Source: Diphasiastrum complanatum (Eukaryota > Streptophyta > Lycopodiopsida > Lycopodiales > Lycopodiaceae). Taken from it: a stretch of 64,000 bases of DNA. Below are positions 1 to 12,805 of the stretch, piece by piece. The notes beneath the pieces were generated by a model. It was given only the letters and a program-made list of their open reading frames with translations. It ran no database searches and had not been told where the DNA came from. A program made the translations under genes and the position numbers. Position 1 is the first letter of the stretch, and the number at the start of each line of letters is the position of its first letter. The stretch lies in NCBI GenBank assembly GCA_029204225.1, contig MU832100.1:23390-87389 (forward strand). Reading direction: 5' to 3'.

Positions 1-710
1 GAGATAAAACATGTATAACTAGTGGAATCAAGTTCCACTAGTTATGCATAGTTTGTCTTTTTCACCAAATGAGAGCCTCTTAGGCTCGGATCTTTCTCTT
101 AGTGATCTTCTAGGTGAGAAGACTCGAGGTGACTCCTCCTCAATTCTCGGCCCCATCCCTCCATGATAATCTTCAAGAGAAATAATAGGAGAAATAATAA
201 GACTCTTTGATCTTGGCCTCATCAAAGATGTATTTCTGGTTCTCATGGAATATAACATCTCTACTCTCAATTGTGATGAGCTAGAGGGAACATAAATTCT
301 ATTCTATATGCCTTCTTGTTGGATGAATATCCGACCATGATCCCTTTGCTTGAATTTGGATCATCTTTTTCTCTTTTTTTAAGGGAATATGTACAAAGCA
401 AGTACATCCAAAAACTCTAAGGTGATCAACCTTATGCTTCTTCTTGAATAAGACTTCATATGGTGATCATCCTGCAAGAGTATTGTGAGGTAGTCGATTG
501 CACAAATAATTTGCACAGTTTATTGCTTCTCTCCAAAATTCAATAGGCAAAGAAGCTTCAATCCGAATTGCTTTAGCACATTCACATAAGGATCTATTTT
601 TTCTTTCGGAAACCCCATTTTGAGATGGGAAATAAGCACAAGAAAATTCTCCCTTGATCTCTTCAAGCTCAAAATAACAAAGTGATCTTGTATTTGCATG
701 TCCAAATCGA
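1..710 (-). pseudogene. Copia element A: integrase remnant and downstream linker
   Basis: On the minus strand, about 710 to 290 translates to the C-terminal half of a Ty1/copia integrase. It has the QNGVSERKN motif with the third catalytic acid, then CANYLCNRLP, VFGCTCFVHIP and GIMVGYSSNKKAYRI. A WHSRFGH motif, the first half of the HHCC zinc site, appears at about 700-715 and jumps directly to sequence just before QNGVSERKN. The core carrying the first two catalytic aspartates is therefore deleted. At least one in-frame stop follows LPHNTLAG. Positions 1-280 are the poorly conserved linker towards reverse transcriptase, which would lie off the left edge. Upstream gag-protease is at 711-1719. 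This is a dead element. Confidence 0.85.
15..45. repeat. Perfect 13-bp hairpin
   Basis: Arms 15-27 and 33-45 are exact reverse complements around a 5-nt loop (core arm ACTAGTGGAA). It lies in the decayed linker region of copia element A. No function can be assigned and it may be chance. Confidence 0.5.
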
Positions 711-1719
711 CTATGCCACAGAATAGCACGATCGTTTACATTTTTCTCGAGAAGTACTAGCTAATGCAATAGAGTCAAAGAATACATATAGATTTTTGAT
801 TCTAGTGCATGTAGTCAGAGTGATATCTTCATCAAAGATTGTAAACTGTTCAGAAGAGAAAGTAACAGTGTAGCCCTCATCAATTATCTTAGAGACTGAT
901 AATAGGTTCTTAGATAGGTAAGGTATGTGAAGAACATTTGAAACAGAAATAGGAAGCTCGTTGTTGAATACGATCTTGACTGTCCCTTTGCATTCCAAGC
1001 AGATGGTGCTTGAATCTCCGAGGTAGATGAATTGATTTCTACTATAAGTTGTGTACTCAATAAAGCATTCATTATGAGAAGTCATGTGTTGGGTAGCACC
1101 ATTGTCCAGGTACCAGCTATCGTAGTCTTTGTTGTTACTTTTGTAAGCCATTAACATGTGTGATGGTTTCTCTCCATCAGAATCTTGCTTCTTGAATTCC
1201 GTCGCATTGGAGGAGTTTGGCTGTTGTTGTTGTTGCTGCTTTTTTGCCTCATTGTAGATGCGGATTCGACATTCCTTGATGTCGTGAGTAGCTCTCTTAC
1301 AATATATGCAGAATAGCTTCTTGCATGATCCATTGTTCTCAGCTTGAGTATGAGGCTTCTATTGCTACTACGCTTGGAATAATCTTTCTTCTTGGTGTAT
1401 AGGGCTAGTGACTTGTCCTTGACGGACAGGCTACTGGTGTTTCTCTACATTTCTTCAATATTTGGGATATTTGGGAGTCAACTAGATTCAGCGTGATTGC
1501 TGCTAGGACATTTTGATCTTTGATCTTCTATGCCTTAGCTAATTGATGATTAGCGCCTTCTAGCTTCGGGTGAGACCTGTCTACAACATCCCAAAGGTCT
1601 CTATCTATCAACATAGTCCGGAGTTTTAACTTTCAGATGTAGAAGTTAGAACTGTTGAACTTGTCAATGATTCTAGCTTCGTTGGATGAAGAAGATGAGG
1701 AGTTACCAGTAAGAGACAT
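711..1719 (-). pseudogene. Copia element A: gag and aspartic protease
   Basis: The gag start is taken at 1719 (MSLTGNSSSSSSNEARIID). It is followed by a copia gag N-terminus with stops, including one where a Trp is expected after FNSSNFYI. Around 1290 there is a CCHC zinc knuckle (CIYCKRATHDIKEC) and a glutamine run. The retroviral-type protease motif WYLDNGATQHMT is near 1110; DNG replaces the usual DSG. The segment 711-1157 stays open for 148 codons, through the region leading to integrase. Part of gag between about 1350 and 1500 is missing compared with elements D and E. The gene encodes capsid and protease of a Ty1/copia retrotransposon and is inactive here. Confidence 0.85.
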
Positions 1720-1786
1720 GCTGACAGTAATACAAATAGAACAATCTTAATCTCTCAGTTTATTGAGCTATGCTAGAATATCAATA

Positions 1787-3160
1787 TGTTGAAATGGGTA
1801 ACTCGAATGGAGGAAGAGAAAAAGAAATAGTTGCGGAACAACTCTGCCATTCTTATGGGATGCTGCTAGCAAACAACAGTCTCAAATGATTGTAGTTGCA
1901 AAAATAGACTCACAGCTCAAGCATTCTCATTTACAGGATCTTAAAAGTCAATTCATACTCAAGCCGTTGAATGAGTACAGTCCACCGAAGAGATTAGAAG
2001 AGGTGTGGTATTACTATAAATCAGATTAAGAATGAAGTTCAGTTTAGAATGTAAAATAATAGTGTTGTGTGATAATGCAAGTTTCTCAAGCGTCAAAGAC
2101 AACCATTGTCTGATTAGATACTAAGGAGTCATAAGCATCTGTGATCTGAATACGCATGAACAAGTAGTAAGAGTGTAATCAAATCACAACATCATACATC
2201 TACGTTAAACACAGATGATAGAAATGTTGTTTCTATATTACAATGAAAGCTTGAACAACACAATAATGGGTTACAACTAGAATGGAGGCATAACTTGGAT
2301 GCTCGATATCATTCGCTTTGTTGGCGGAGCATCATGGAGAATGCTTAAGGAAGATGTATTTATACACCATATCCTTGTATCTAATTACAATAAATGTTTG
2401 TCATCTAACTAAGTACTTTGTTGTACTCAGGGAATAGTTGAACTACTATGACAGTTGTACAATAAATATATGGTCAGACGACTCAGGATCCCTTCTTATT
2501 TTTCTCTCACTTCACATTTTTGTAAAAAAATCCGAAGGTGTTGAAAAAACAGTACATTTGTTGAAGTGACTGTTTTGTCGCATTTTTGGAGAAATGGGAA
2601 AAAGTTGACAAAGAGTTTATTTCTTCAAAATACTTGAAAAGAAGTTACTGTCGAAAAATAGTCACTTTCTTGAAGTTGTCGATGAAGTCGTGCACTTCAG
2701 ATGCTTCGGACACTTCGGATAGAAGTAGCCGAGTCTCTTGCTCATTGAAGTAGTCAGAAAGTCGAATACTTTGGATAGAAGCAGTTAAGTGAACCAACAG
2801 TTGAAGTCGTCGAACATGTCGAACAAGTCGGACACTTCAGACACTTTGAAGTTGTTTAGTGAACTGATGGTCGAAGTCGTCAAAGATGGCTAGGTCTTTG
2901 ATGTTCTTTGAATAGCTTGACATTCGAATGTAAAAACAGACGAGAATGAATACCCCATGTTATGATGTAGATAGCCGAAAAGTCGATGAAGTTGACTTTG
3001 AGTAATTCGACCATGATTCATGTAGGTATCAGATGAGCAGACATAGAACCAAAGTAGGTTGCATCTGGCTCTAGATTAATGATCAATAAACGTGCATGAG
3101 GAATCTTGAAATAGAAATTGGTATTTACCAAAGAGACAATTGTGGACCTAATTTCCAACA
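1787..3160 (-). mobile_element. 5' LTR of copia element A
   Basis: The block begins TGTTGAAATG and ends TTTCCAACA on the plus strand, giving TG...CA ends with short inverted termini. It sits 67 bp from the gag start, as a 5' LTR should in a minus-strand element. A PBS is expected at about 1765-1786; only a degraded match is visible. The interior has many short, imperfect GTCGAA/ACTTCGGA-type repeats (about 2680-2900). The partner LTR is outside the window, so boundaries rest on the terminal dinucleotides and the gag position. A candidate target duplication after the end is TATTT. Confidence 0.6.
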
Positions 3161-4354
<1,194 letters not shown>

Positions 4355-4369
4355 TTCTCTAAGTAATGC

Positions 4370-6250
4370 ATGGTCCTGGTTATAACAATTTTCCTGTTTT
4401 TACTTCCAATTGCTGGCTTAGTATTCCAAGCAAAAACTATATGAAGATAAATGATCTTTTCTATTAATCTAACTTCTGCATGAAGAGTGCAAACATGCAC
4501 ATTTTTCAAGGGGATAGGCAGCACAGGCTTGCAATTTGGATCTGCATATTCTCTAGTAATTCCTGTACTCCTAGTTACATCTTTTGCCATTTTCATACAA
4601 ACAAGGGTGTTTTGATGTAGCACCATGAGAGACATTATACATACATTTCAATGTTCTCAAATCACCTGCCAAGTGCCATTCAACATTGAAGTCTCCAACT
4701 CCTGGAACATTGAAAAGTCCTCCACCCATATGGTTCTTGATGATCTAGGATAAGATGTCCTTGAGAATATCCATGATAAGATATCATGATCCTCCTTCAG
4801 CACCTGTCCAAAGAATTAATCAGACTTAGTTTACAATGAATTAATACTATTCAATGAATGTAATGTAATAATGAGGCTAGTTACCTGAAATGCTGCCAAC
4901 CACCATATATCATTTTTTGACTGGACACTGAATCTGAAATCTTCTTGGTTCTCTGTTTGTGATAGAGCACCATTCATGAGAGTTATACTAACTCTCTCCA
5001 TCTTCTGCTCTTTCACAATTTTTGACTCATCTAACTTAAGTACTATGATTATTTTGCCATTCACCTTTTCATAGGTTATATCATAGAATGTGACGATGTA
5101 TCTTAGCAAGTAATTTAGATCAACAAATAAGTTGTTTGATGAATTATAGAATATCAATCTTCCATCAGTTTCATACACCTCCTCAATATGAAATGGAGTT
5201 CCAGTGATCTTATGCATACCTATGTTTAATGTATCTCTCTCTTTCTTCAAGTGATATGTCCTAGGGATTGGGACTTTTCTAATTTGAACTTGCTTAAAAG
5301 CTTCTCTAATTAGTTTAACTATTGTTGCATATGCTTCCCTGCTATACCTGCAAAATCACAAGCACCCTGAACTATAGTCATATCTAAAAATTTTTGAATG
5401 TCCACCATCAAAGACTCTACTATTTTACACTTTACATTTGAAATCCTATTGTTCATCATGATACACTCAGTGGATTTGCAAGTCAGTAATGTGCCCAATG
5501 ACATTCCTAGTGAAGCATTGTCTTTAATATTCCGAGGAGCTACTAATGCAGATCTGCAAAAAAAAAAGATAGTTAACAGAATATCGCCATAGCTGAAATT
5601 AAATCCAAATGCCATTGAAAAACTTACAAAAATCAGAATATGCTTACTTGAATGCACAGATCCTTCTATTTCGATAACCTCCTTTTGAAAGCGTTTGAGT
5701 ATTCTTGCAACTTTGTCGCTTTCACTTCTTACTTTTAGCCTTTTCCTTTGCCAAATCCACATCCTTCAATAATTGTAAGTTTTTAATACAAATAGACTGT
5801 AAGACTGATTGCATTTGCTCTAGTTTTGATTTGATATTGATTGTTATCTTCTGTAATGATTCATTATTTTTTTTAAGTTGTTCATTTTTTTACAACATCT
5901 TTTGGAGATGACAATCTCTATTTTGACAATAAGAGGATATCTGAATTAACTCACCTCCTAAAAAGTGAACTTTATTCATATAAAGTTGTTTTCCATGGTT
6001 CTGCAATCTTTCACAATATCCTAGTAATCCACTATGCCCATTGCATATCCATGTAACTAAATGAGTTATTGAAGAGAATGTGGGATGTGTCAAAGTGTTT
6101 GGATCTTGTGGATATAATGTTCCATCTATCCACAAATCCAAGTTTTTTTTTTTCCTTCTGCCTTGTAACGAGAACGATCCTCAGTAGATATTTGAATTCC
6201 TTTGCCTCCTCTTCTCTGCAAAGGTGCCAAATCAATAGGGATATCCACAT
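4370..6250 (-). pseudogene. Uncharacterised intron-containing family, copy 1
   Basis: I do not recognise this family. Three minus-strand coding blocks can be followed. The first (about 6250-5648) has LDLWIDGTLYP...HPTFSSITHLV and then a Lys/Glu-rich coiled-coil-like stretch. The second (5553-4885) contains LKLDESKIVKEQKMERVS and ends DIWWLAAFQ. The third (4803 to about 4370) contains the Cys/His-bearing motif IPLKNVHVCTLH followed by AWNTKP. Canonical GT-AG introns at 5554-5647 (94 bp) and 4804-4884 (81 bp) join them. It carries stops and frameshifts, for example near 5340, so it is probably dead. Its 3' end stops near the LTR fragment ending at 4354. A second copy at 34325-44800 shares the motifs and the second intron position. 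It could be a host gene family or the gene of an undescribed transposon. Confidence 0.6.
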
Positions 6251-6429
6251 GTAGATGATACAATGTCATCATCAAGAAAACAATAGAGTAATCAGTTGCA
6301 GCAAAGTACTATGACCAGATTATATGAAGCAAAACAAAATACTCATCTTTGATTATATTATATACTATGTACGATCAATCCAATCTCCATGCTTGTATGA
6401 CAACATAGTGACTACTCTTGATAGAGTTA

Positions 6430-6847
6430 AATCTGAGTATGTCATAACGTGGACCGCAGCTCAATAGTGGTGTCATCCTGTTGTAGGAGGTTCTTTAATT
6501 GGTTAATGTAAGTTCTATAATGAATCACCATTTGACATCTTGAGGGAGAAGAATCTTCTTCTAGGTGTAACTTAGAAGCTATATCCCTCATATCTTACAA
6601 TGTGCTCAAGATATTCGAGACTTCTTTCGATGTCTGAGCTTCAGATACGTGGCCGATTTGATTATCTGAGATGTTGAGAATGACCAACACGAAGGCTTGG
6701 CCATCCTTTAACTTCCACCTAGAATTGTTGTGTCGTCTGCTTCGGGTCTTTAGCCGTTAGCACAATTTTCATCTTAAATTTTCACAAATGATAGTAAGAT
6801 CCATTGAGCTTGTCTATGATGAGACCATCTTTGCTTTGGAGATCCAT
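6430..6847 (-). pseudogene. Copia element B: gag N-terminal fragment
   Basis: From an ATG at 6847 the minus strand reads a copia gag N-terminus (MDLQSKDGLIIDKLNGS, then KFKMKIVLTAK). It is a close relative of the intact gag of element D at 32535-33098. Stops interrupt it at several places, including the conserved Trp after YYHL. The reading ends near 6430, with no protease, integrase or RT downstream. PBS and LTR lie upstream at 7009-7021 and from 7022, so this is a 5'-end remnant of an element. Confidence 0.75.
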
Positions 6848-7008
6848 GTGGAACTTAGTCTAAGTAATAGTGATAAACATTAGTGACTCTAGTAAAGAAA
6901 ATCTAGTGCTACTATCTGAACAAGAAAATGATGATTGTATCAGTTAATAGAATCAGATTCTGTAGAAAGATTTTGATATGAAGCAGTTGAGATAACATAA
7001 CTTAAAGT

Positions 7009-7021
7009 GGCTCCGATACCA
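7009..7021 (-). promoter_or_regulatory. Primer-binding site of element B
   Basis: Plus-strand GGCTCCGATACCA is the complement of TGGTATCGGAGCC, one base from the standard initiator-Met tRNA primer site. It directly abuts TGTTGG, the start of the LTR. Confidence 0.8.
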
Positions 7022-7460
7022 TGTTGGACAAAATTCTGGGCTTAGTCTTAAATCTTTCAGTGCATGTGCTGTGCCTATCGAATCGAATTAGAGTGTCGAG
7101 TCGAATGACTTGACTCATTCTACTTAGTTCTGATCCCGGAGTCATCATAATCGATAGGGTCAATAACATAGACAAATATAAAGTCAAATTACATAGTTGC
7201 AGAAGCGACAAATAGTTCAGGCAAATTTATATGAGAGTAGTATCAAATAGAATGAGAATTTGGAGTAGCATAGATGCACACTGACATAAATCTGAACACA
7301 ATAAGACAATGGATTGATTTTGAAAGTAAAGAATATAATAAAGGACATGGCTATTGGAAAATAAGCTGTATATCAATCAAATAACTATTCGACAACAATA
7401 GTTCCATTAACAGTTCGATACCAATAGTTTGATAGTTCGATAACAAAAATAATAGTTAAT
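7022..7460 (-). mobile_element. 5' LTR of element B, outer end uncertain
   Basis: Starts TGTTGGACAA next to the PBS. There is no partner LTR in the window, so the right boundary is a guess. The interior has repeated GTTCGATA/ATAGTTC motifs at about 7385-7460. Confidence 0.45.
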
Positions 7461-8239
7461 GTAATATCAAAACTATTTCAGTATGACCGTAAACATAGCT
7501 TTACTATCATTCACAAGTGTAAAAAATAAATGACTCTCTTGACGAATCACTGGATCAAACCTTTTGAATCCTTTTGTCTTATAGCATGGCATGTTTAAAC
7601 AAAGTTGTAAAAAACTAACAATACATAGTACCATAAAGTGAAGCAAGTTTTAGGAAACTCGGTTGTTGCCTGCCATTAGCCCACAAAACAAAACCGCACA
7701 AGTTAGTTCAGTAAGGAAAATAGATGAAAAAAGTTTGATTGAATTTGCTTAATTTTTGCAAACTGTTACATGAGAAGACATAGCAAACTATGTTTTTGAC
7801 TTTATGAATTTCACGAGGTTTGTAGATCCATTATAAACCTCTCTTTGCCCTTGGATTTTGCTTTGTAGGAAGTACTTGGAACATTCGTACTTAAAGGTGA
7901 TAGAATTGAATATGTACTTGTTACTTGTGCTTCTCACTCCTCTTGTACATTCATTGACATTTATCAAACTCAGATTATAAAAGCATGAATAACAAAAGTA
8001 GTACAACAAGACAAGTAATGTGTCGAATTGTCGAATGTAGTCTGTATTATTGAGTGACGAAAAATACATCTGTTGTCTACTCTAATTGCACTACAATAAT
8101 AGCGCATCTAATTTTGCTATAAATTTTGCTCTTACACAAGTTATAATCGTGATAGCTTATAAATGATCAGTCTACGTCTATTCCTATGGCATAATAGAGA
8201 GATGAGAGTAAAAGTGAATACTCATAGAGACAAATAGAA
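7461..8239. other. No recognised gene
   Basis: AT-rich sequence. A 93-codon minus-strand open frame at 7788-8069 has no family features that I recognise. Confidence 0.35.
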
Positions 8240-8430
8240 CACTATAGAGATTAGCATTATGCCTGCAGGTTTGCCTTAGATTCCAAATTTGGGGAGTAGC
8301 GTGATAACATAAAAGAAGACTTAATAGTCGGATCATCATTTTGAAGTGTTGCAGATGAAATGGAGTATTCTAATTAGTAGACCAAAAAAATTCTATTTTA
8401 TAAATCTTTCATCCAATGAGGAATTAGATC
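8240..8430 (-). repeat. Degraded duplicate of the 3' end of the 8892-9239 gene
   Basis: Landmarks in order recur about 450 bp further right: TAGAGAT(T/A)AGCATTATGC (8246 versus 8702), TTTGCCTT (8271 versus 8772), a GATAACATAA motif (8302 versus 8807), and ATCNAATNAGGAATTA-like sequence (8412 versus 8900). This is consistent with an old tandem duplication covering the 3' UTR and the end of the neighbouring gene. Confidence 0.5.
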
Positions 8431-8891
8431 AACTGATATCCTGCCATGATGTAAAATGAGAAGGAAACTGAAAGCTGATGACAGTTCAATGCTGCGTAGT
8501 AACAATAGCTAGCTTTAAATACGTGTTCTTAATATTCTTCATGAAGCATTTCGTGCTGATGTCAAATAGAATGCACATATCAAGACAAAAAACCTAGATG
8601 CAACAATCAAAAAACCATGCAAGTTCAAATTTTGAATTGCAGTCCAGACCAGAATTGAAATAGTGCAGCATGTACAAGCTAAATTCTGATAGAAGACTAT
8701 ATAGAGATAAGCATTATGCATGTGTTACTGTCAACTAGCTGCGGAATATAACCATGCTTCTGTCTCAGCTGATTTGCCTTGAAACACAAATTCCGGAAGA
8801 AGTACGATAACATAAGAAAACGTACAAGCAGGAATATCTTTTCAAACTCTTGGGGAGGAAGTGCTTTAAGTCTACGCAATAAATTTAATTT

Positions 8892-9239
8892 TTATCTTCG
8901 ATCCAATAAAGAATTACTTCGACTCAAAACCTCCCCAGTTTCTTCCGGTATTGTGTGAAGCGCTCTCACGCTAGCTAACTGCAGGATGTCGATATCTTCG
9001 TCGTCATCTAGCTGCCGCTGTAATATTTGCAAAAATACGGACTTGGCGGAATTAAGACTTGCTGCCGCCATGCTGAGCCGCGTTTCAGCGGCACTATCAA
9101 CCGAAATCACTGGAGCTGTCGCAGGTGCTACCAATCTATTCTTCATCATGTAAGCTATGTATATTTGTGAGATGAGAAGAATGAGAAAAAATATAACTGT
9201 CAAGCACAGTCCTATTGCCAAAATAAGAACTACTGCCAT
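8892..9239 (-). CDS. Predicted small single-pass membrane protein
   Basis: The 115-residue open frame starts MAVVLILAIGLCLTVIFFLI. A strongly hydrophobic segment over residues 2-30 is followed by AYMMKNR, which suggests a signal anchor with a soluble tail of about 80 residues. The tail has an acidic stretch (DDDEDIDI) and ends SNSLLDRR. The frame has no internal stop, codon use is ordinary and the local base composition is less AT-rich than the flanks. Upstream sequence (to about 9780) looks like a 5' leader with purine-rich GAGAGCGAGAG repeats. I do not recognise the family. It may also be one exon of a longer gene. It is the best candidate host gene in the window. Confidence 0.55.
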   Translation of the reverse strand: MAVVLILAIGLCLTVIFFLILLISQIYIAYMMKNRLVAPATAPVISVDSAAETRLSMAAASLNSAKSVFLQILQRQLDDDEDIDILQLASVRALHTIPEETGEVLSRSNSLLDRR

Positions 9240-10311
9240 AGTATCCGTTTGGGTCTCTGATAAGATGAATCAGATTTTCTGCTATGCTCTAAGTGCGTCA
9301 ATCATATAGAGAGTTGAATCACGTAGAAATAAAATTTCTATGATTTTCTGCAGATATAGATCATCAGTTCTTCCGCCAAATGTTATCTCCGCTCTATCGC
9401 TTGGTGTTGCTTCTGCCCAAACTGCAAAAGAGATGTAACGAATATAAGTGACGATGAGGCTTCATGAGTAATGGTTGCAGACGGTAGTTTTTGAGCTAAG
9501 TATCTGAAAACGACATTGAACTTGCAATTTGTGACTCGTTCTTAGTGAACAATATGTGTTGGCTACTTCATTGGAAGAATGAAAAATGCGCAAATACCTA
9601 ATGCTGAAACGTCTCTCCTTTAGAGTTGTAATCCTTCAATCTTGCACCAATTGGAACTTTCGCATCTGAAGAAGACGTGATATTTGATGCCGCGCTCCCG
9701 CAGCGATCGATCAAGAGCGGAAGCTCTTTGTAGACGGAGAGCGAGAGCGAGAGAGAGGAAACAAAGATATGTGCTCGAATATGTCATGTTTCTGCGAAAG
9801 AGGGTGAAATAACGGCATTAGGATGCATCATTGTATGGTCTTTTTTCTTTTTTCTTTTTTGCGGGAAGGAGGCTTATTGTCGGGGAACTTCTTCGGTGTT
9901 TCCTTCCAATTTATTGCAGCTTTAACAAGTTGTTGGTTTTTGAGAAAATAGTGCATCTCAAAACTTTTGCCTCCAAAATACTAGATATTTACATCAATAA
10001 ATTAATTTTGGCCTTGCATTGCAAAGACAATACTATGTGTTGAGGTCGGTGAATGGAGTTTGGAAAAAAAGTAGATGTTAAAAGATATTATGTGGTGGTG
10101 GTATAAACTTTTAAGGCTAGAACCTTTGTCGAGGGCTAAACTAACATGCATCTGTTGTCGCTAAAAAATTCTTACGAAGGCATGCAAACAATGCATGAGC
10201 CATAAGCAAAAGCAAATTTTAAAGCTTAAAAATAGGTAAACACATGAATGGATATATTCTGAAAAGCAAAAGATAACAAAAAAGAGATAAAGAACAGTGA
10301 TGCACAAATTC
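9240..10311. other. Upstream region of the membrane-protein gene, no other gene seen
   Basis: 9700-9760 holds GAGCGAGAG-type purine repeats typical of plant 5' leaders and promoters. 9840-9870 is T/C-rich. No exon or TATA box can be assigned securely. 10030-10310 is AT-rich and unassigned. Confidence 0.3.
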
Positions 10312-11010
10312 AGTACCTTATTCTCTTGCTGATCAAGACTCATCTTCATGATTGGGACAAATGTCTCTTGATAATCTATTCCCTCGACTTGACTGAATCC
10401 TTTAGCAGCTTGCCTTGAATCTGTCCACACTTCCATCTGCTCCATATTTGACTTTGAACGCCCATTGTTTCCTATGGCTTTCATTCTTGGTGGAAGCTCT
10501 ACCAGTTCCCATGCATTGTTTACCTCTATTGACTTTAGCTCTTCATGCATGGCCTCCTTCCATTGGCTCCATTCCAAACTTTGTTGTGCATCAATCGTCT
10601 GGTTCGCCGATTTCCAGATCTTGCTGGTATCCTACCAATCCCATTTCAGTGTATCGATTGGATGGGCTCCTTTTCCTGCTAGATCTCCTTGGTAACCGTG
10701 GTACTTCCTCTCTAGCTAATTGATTCCTCTCTGGTTCTGGTTCCCCTTCCCAACTATGTGCTCGTCCCTAATTCTTTGGCAACCCTTGTGTATTTGGTAA
10801 CATCACTTTGTGGTGGCCTTCGTGGACTTCCTTCATTCACTTCGTATGTGACCGTAAGTTTCATCTTTTGGTGTCTTGGTGGCTTCTCGTCGTGATCGTG
10901 GTCTTCACTCCTTGATCGTAAGTGTTGACCTTCGACTTGCTTCGACTTTGTAATGGACCGTAGGCTGGTGCCTTGTGGTTCTTGGCATTGACTCCTTTTG
11001 TTGGTCTTCA
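10312..11010 (-). pseudogene. Copia reverse-transcriptase N-terminal fragment
   Basis: Minus strand around 10580-10312 reads WSQWKEAMHEELKSIEVNNA, WELVELPP, then AAKGFSQVEGIDYQETFVPI. These are the classic opening motifs of copia RT. The DG-x-R-x-KARLVAKG block is degraded and the catalytic YVDD region is absent. 10600-11010 corresponds to the charged linker between integrase and RT. It is an isolated fragment with no LTR recognised nearby. Confidence 0.8.
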
Positions 11011-11542
11011 TTGCTTTGCTTTGTGGTTGCTTTCGGTGTGATTGCCTTCAGTGGCCTTCGTTGAAATCGTTTGAAGTGCAGTTGCGGTTGTTTACGGTTT
11101 CTGTCTCTGGGCAGTTTCCGTGTATTTGTGCAGAGAAAGCCTGCTGGCCTTTCACGAGTATTTTTGCAAGTATTGGTTCATAAGCTAACAATAACACTAT
11201 CTCAATTAATTTTGGACTTTCTCAAAATCCATTTTCGAAATTGGACAAGAGAATTTCAAAATAGGATTTAATCACAAAATGACTGAAAACTTTGACAACC
11301 ACTCTACATAGATGAAGGATTCACAAAAGGCCATCAAACATCACATATACATATCATCTATTCAAATCAATGCTACTTAATCAAATAAGAAATGTGCAAA
11401 GATAGTTTTCAAAATATATGTATCTATTATTTATCAAAAAAGAGCGGTAACAACCCCTACCGCTTGAGGTGATAACTATATATTGCCTTTTTTGGTTTAG
11501 GCATAACCATCATTACAAACTTAACTATGTATGTAAACTTGT
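11011..11542. other. No recognised gene
   Basis: AT-rich spacer with overlapping short frames only. Confidence 0.3.
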
Positions 11543-12317
11543 TTAGATATCTAACTCTACATATTCGTCACCCCCCTCAGATTTATCTAGATCAAGATCT
11601 TCTTCTTTTGAAGAATCTGAAGAATCTGTGTTTGGGGGTGATTCCAAGGTGATATGGACCTCCAAGTACGCTTTCATTTGTTTTACATTTTCTGTATTGT
11701 CGATAACTATTAAATTTCTTCCAATGTTGTTCGGAGCGGTGCTACACAGTAAGACATTCTATAAAGACACATGGACCAACTTGGAGTAGAGAATGATTCA
11801 ATAATATTGTTGACACCTTGCCAATGTTTTGCTCTCTTTTTGTGAATTGGTTTACAAGTCACAAAACTTTTAGAAGATTTTCCACTGTCTCCGAAGCATA
11901 GGATTAACAATTTAAGTTTGCTATGCACACATCCAGCAACTTCATTTGGAGAATCTGAGCTATATAAGACAAACAACACTAGCTGCAGGTTTTGAACAGA
12001 CAAATTGTCCTGCTTCAATGGATCTGCGAGCTCGTAATAATCTTCAAAGACCTTGCATTTTAAATTCATTTTGTGAAGGCTTGCCTTTATTCCCTCTTTC
12101 ATATAGGACTCCTCAGATTCTTCTACACCGCAGCAAATGGCTTCTTCGCCTTTAGAATTCCTGACTTTACGATTAATCTTAAGGATGAAGGAATATCACC
12201 AACCAAGGTGGATATGGTTCTGTTGCTCGCACCAGTCGTTGCCCGCATCCAATCGTTGGCAAACCATTTATTAATAGATTTGAAAAGCAATTTAATATTC
12301 TTTTTGTCATACTTCAC
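11543..12317 (-). pseudogene. Unknown broken gene with acidic C-terminus
   Basis: Overlapping minus-strand frames suggest one degraded coding region. 12317-12123 has KWFANDWMRATTGASNRTIS. 12102-11710 has ADPLKQDNLSVQNLQLVLFV and HKKRAKHWQGVNNIIES. After a likely frameshift near 11725 it continues GRNLIVIDNTENVKQMKAYL and ends in an acidic tail (SSKEEDLDLDKSEGGDEYV) with a stop at 11543. No domain or family is recognised. The serial frame changes argue for a pseudogene or missed introns. Its neighbour on the right is the CGAAAAT/hairpin array. Confidence 0.4.
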
Positions 12318-12454
12318 ATTTGGCGGCAGGTCGTTTTAAAAAGAGATTAGATAAGCGGATGGCTTTCTACACGTTTTTTTTGCTTCTTCAAAAAAAGATT
12401 TTGTTGACGAAAATTGTTCTACTTTTTTTTTTTTTTCAAGCTAAAATGTGGAGA

Positions 12455-12480
12455 AAGCCATCCGTCGCGGCAGATGGCTT
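12455..12480. repeat. GC-rich hairpin 1
   Basis: AAGCCATCCG...CAGATGGCTT: near-perfect inverted repeat in AT-rich surroundings. An extra half copy (GCGGATGGCTTTC) lies at about 12356. Confidence 0.8.
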
Positions 12481-12779
12481 CCTATATTTTTTTTCCTCGA
12501 AAAAACATCTGGCTTAGTCTCAGTAGAAATGAAACTTCTTACCATTTTGTAAAAAGGGTAAAACTCAGTGGATGAATGAAATTCTGAAATTTCGTTGATA
12601 TCAAACTAGATAATCTTGAAAGCAAACGGAAATCTAGATTGGGGACTCCCTATATTTATGTTTTTTTCATTTTGTCATTTCTCGGAATTGCTTATGGGAT
12701 TAACCATATGACATGTGTCAAATTGACACTAATCCAAGCTCCCTCCATTTTTTTGTTTATTTTGAAAAAATTGTGGAGG

Positions 12780-12805
12780 AAGCCATCCGCTGTGGCGGAT
12801 GGCTT
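12780..12805. repeat. GC-rich hairpin 2
   Basis: AAGCCATCCGC, central TGTG, GCGGATGGCTT: 11-bp perfect arms, immediately followed by CGAAAATCTCGAAAATC repeats. Confidence 0.85.

Noticed and set aside
5398-5911. Plus-strand frames at 5398-5592 and 5705-5911
   Set aside because: They are antisense shadows of the uncharacterised-family exons, which have motif and intron support.
7788-8069. 93-codon minus-strand frame as a gene
   Set aside because: No domain, membrane or repeat signal, and base composition matches the AT-rich flank.
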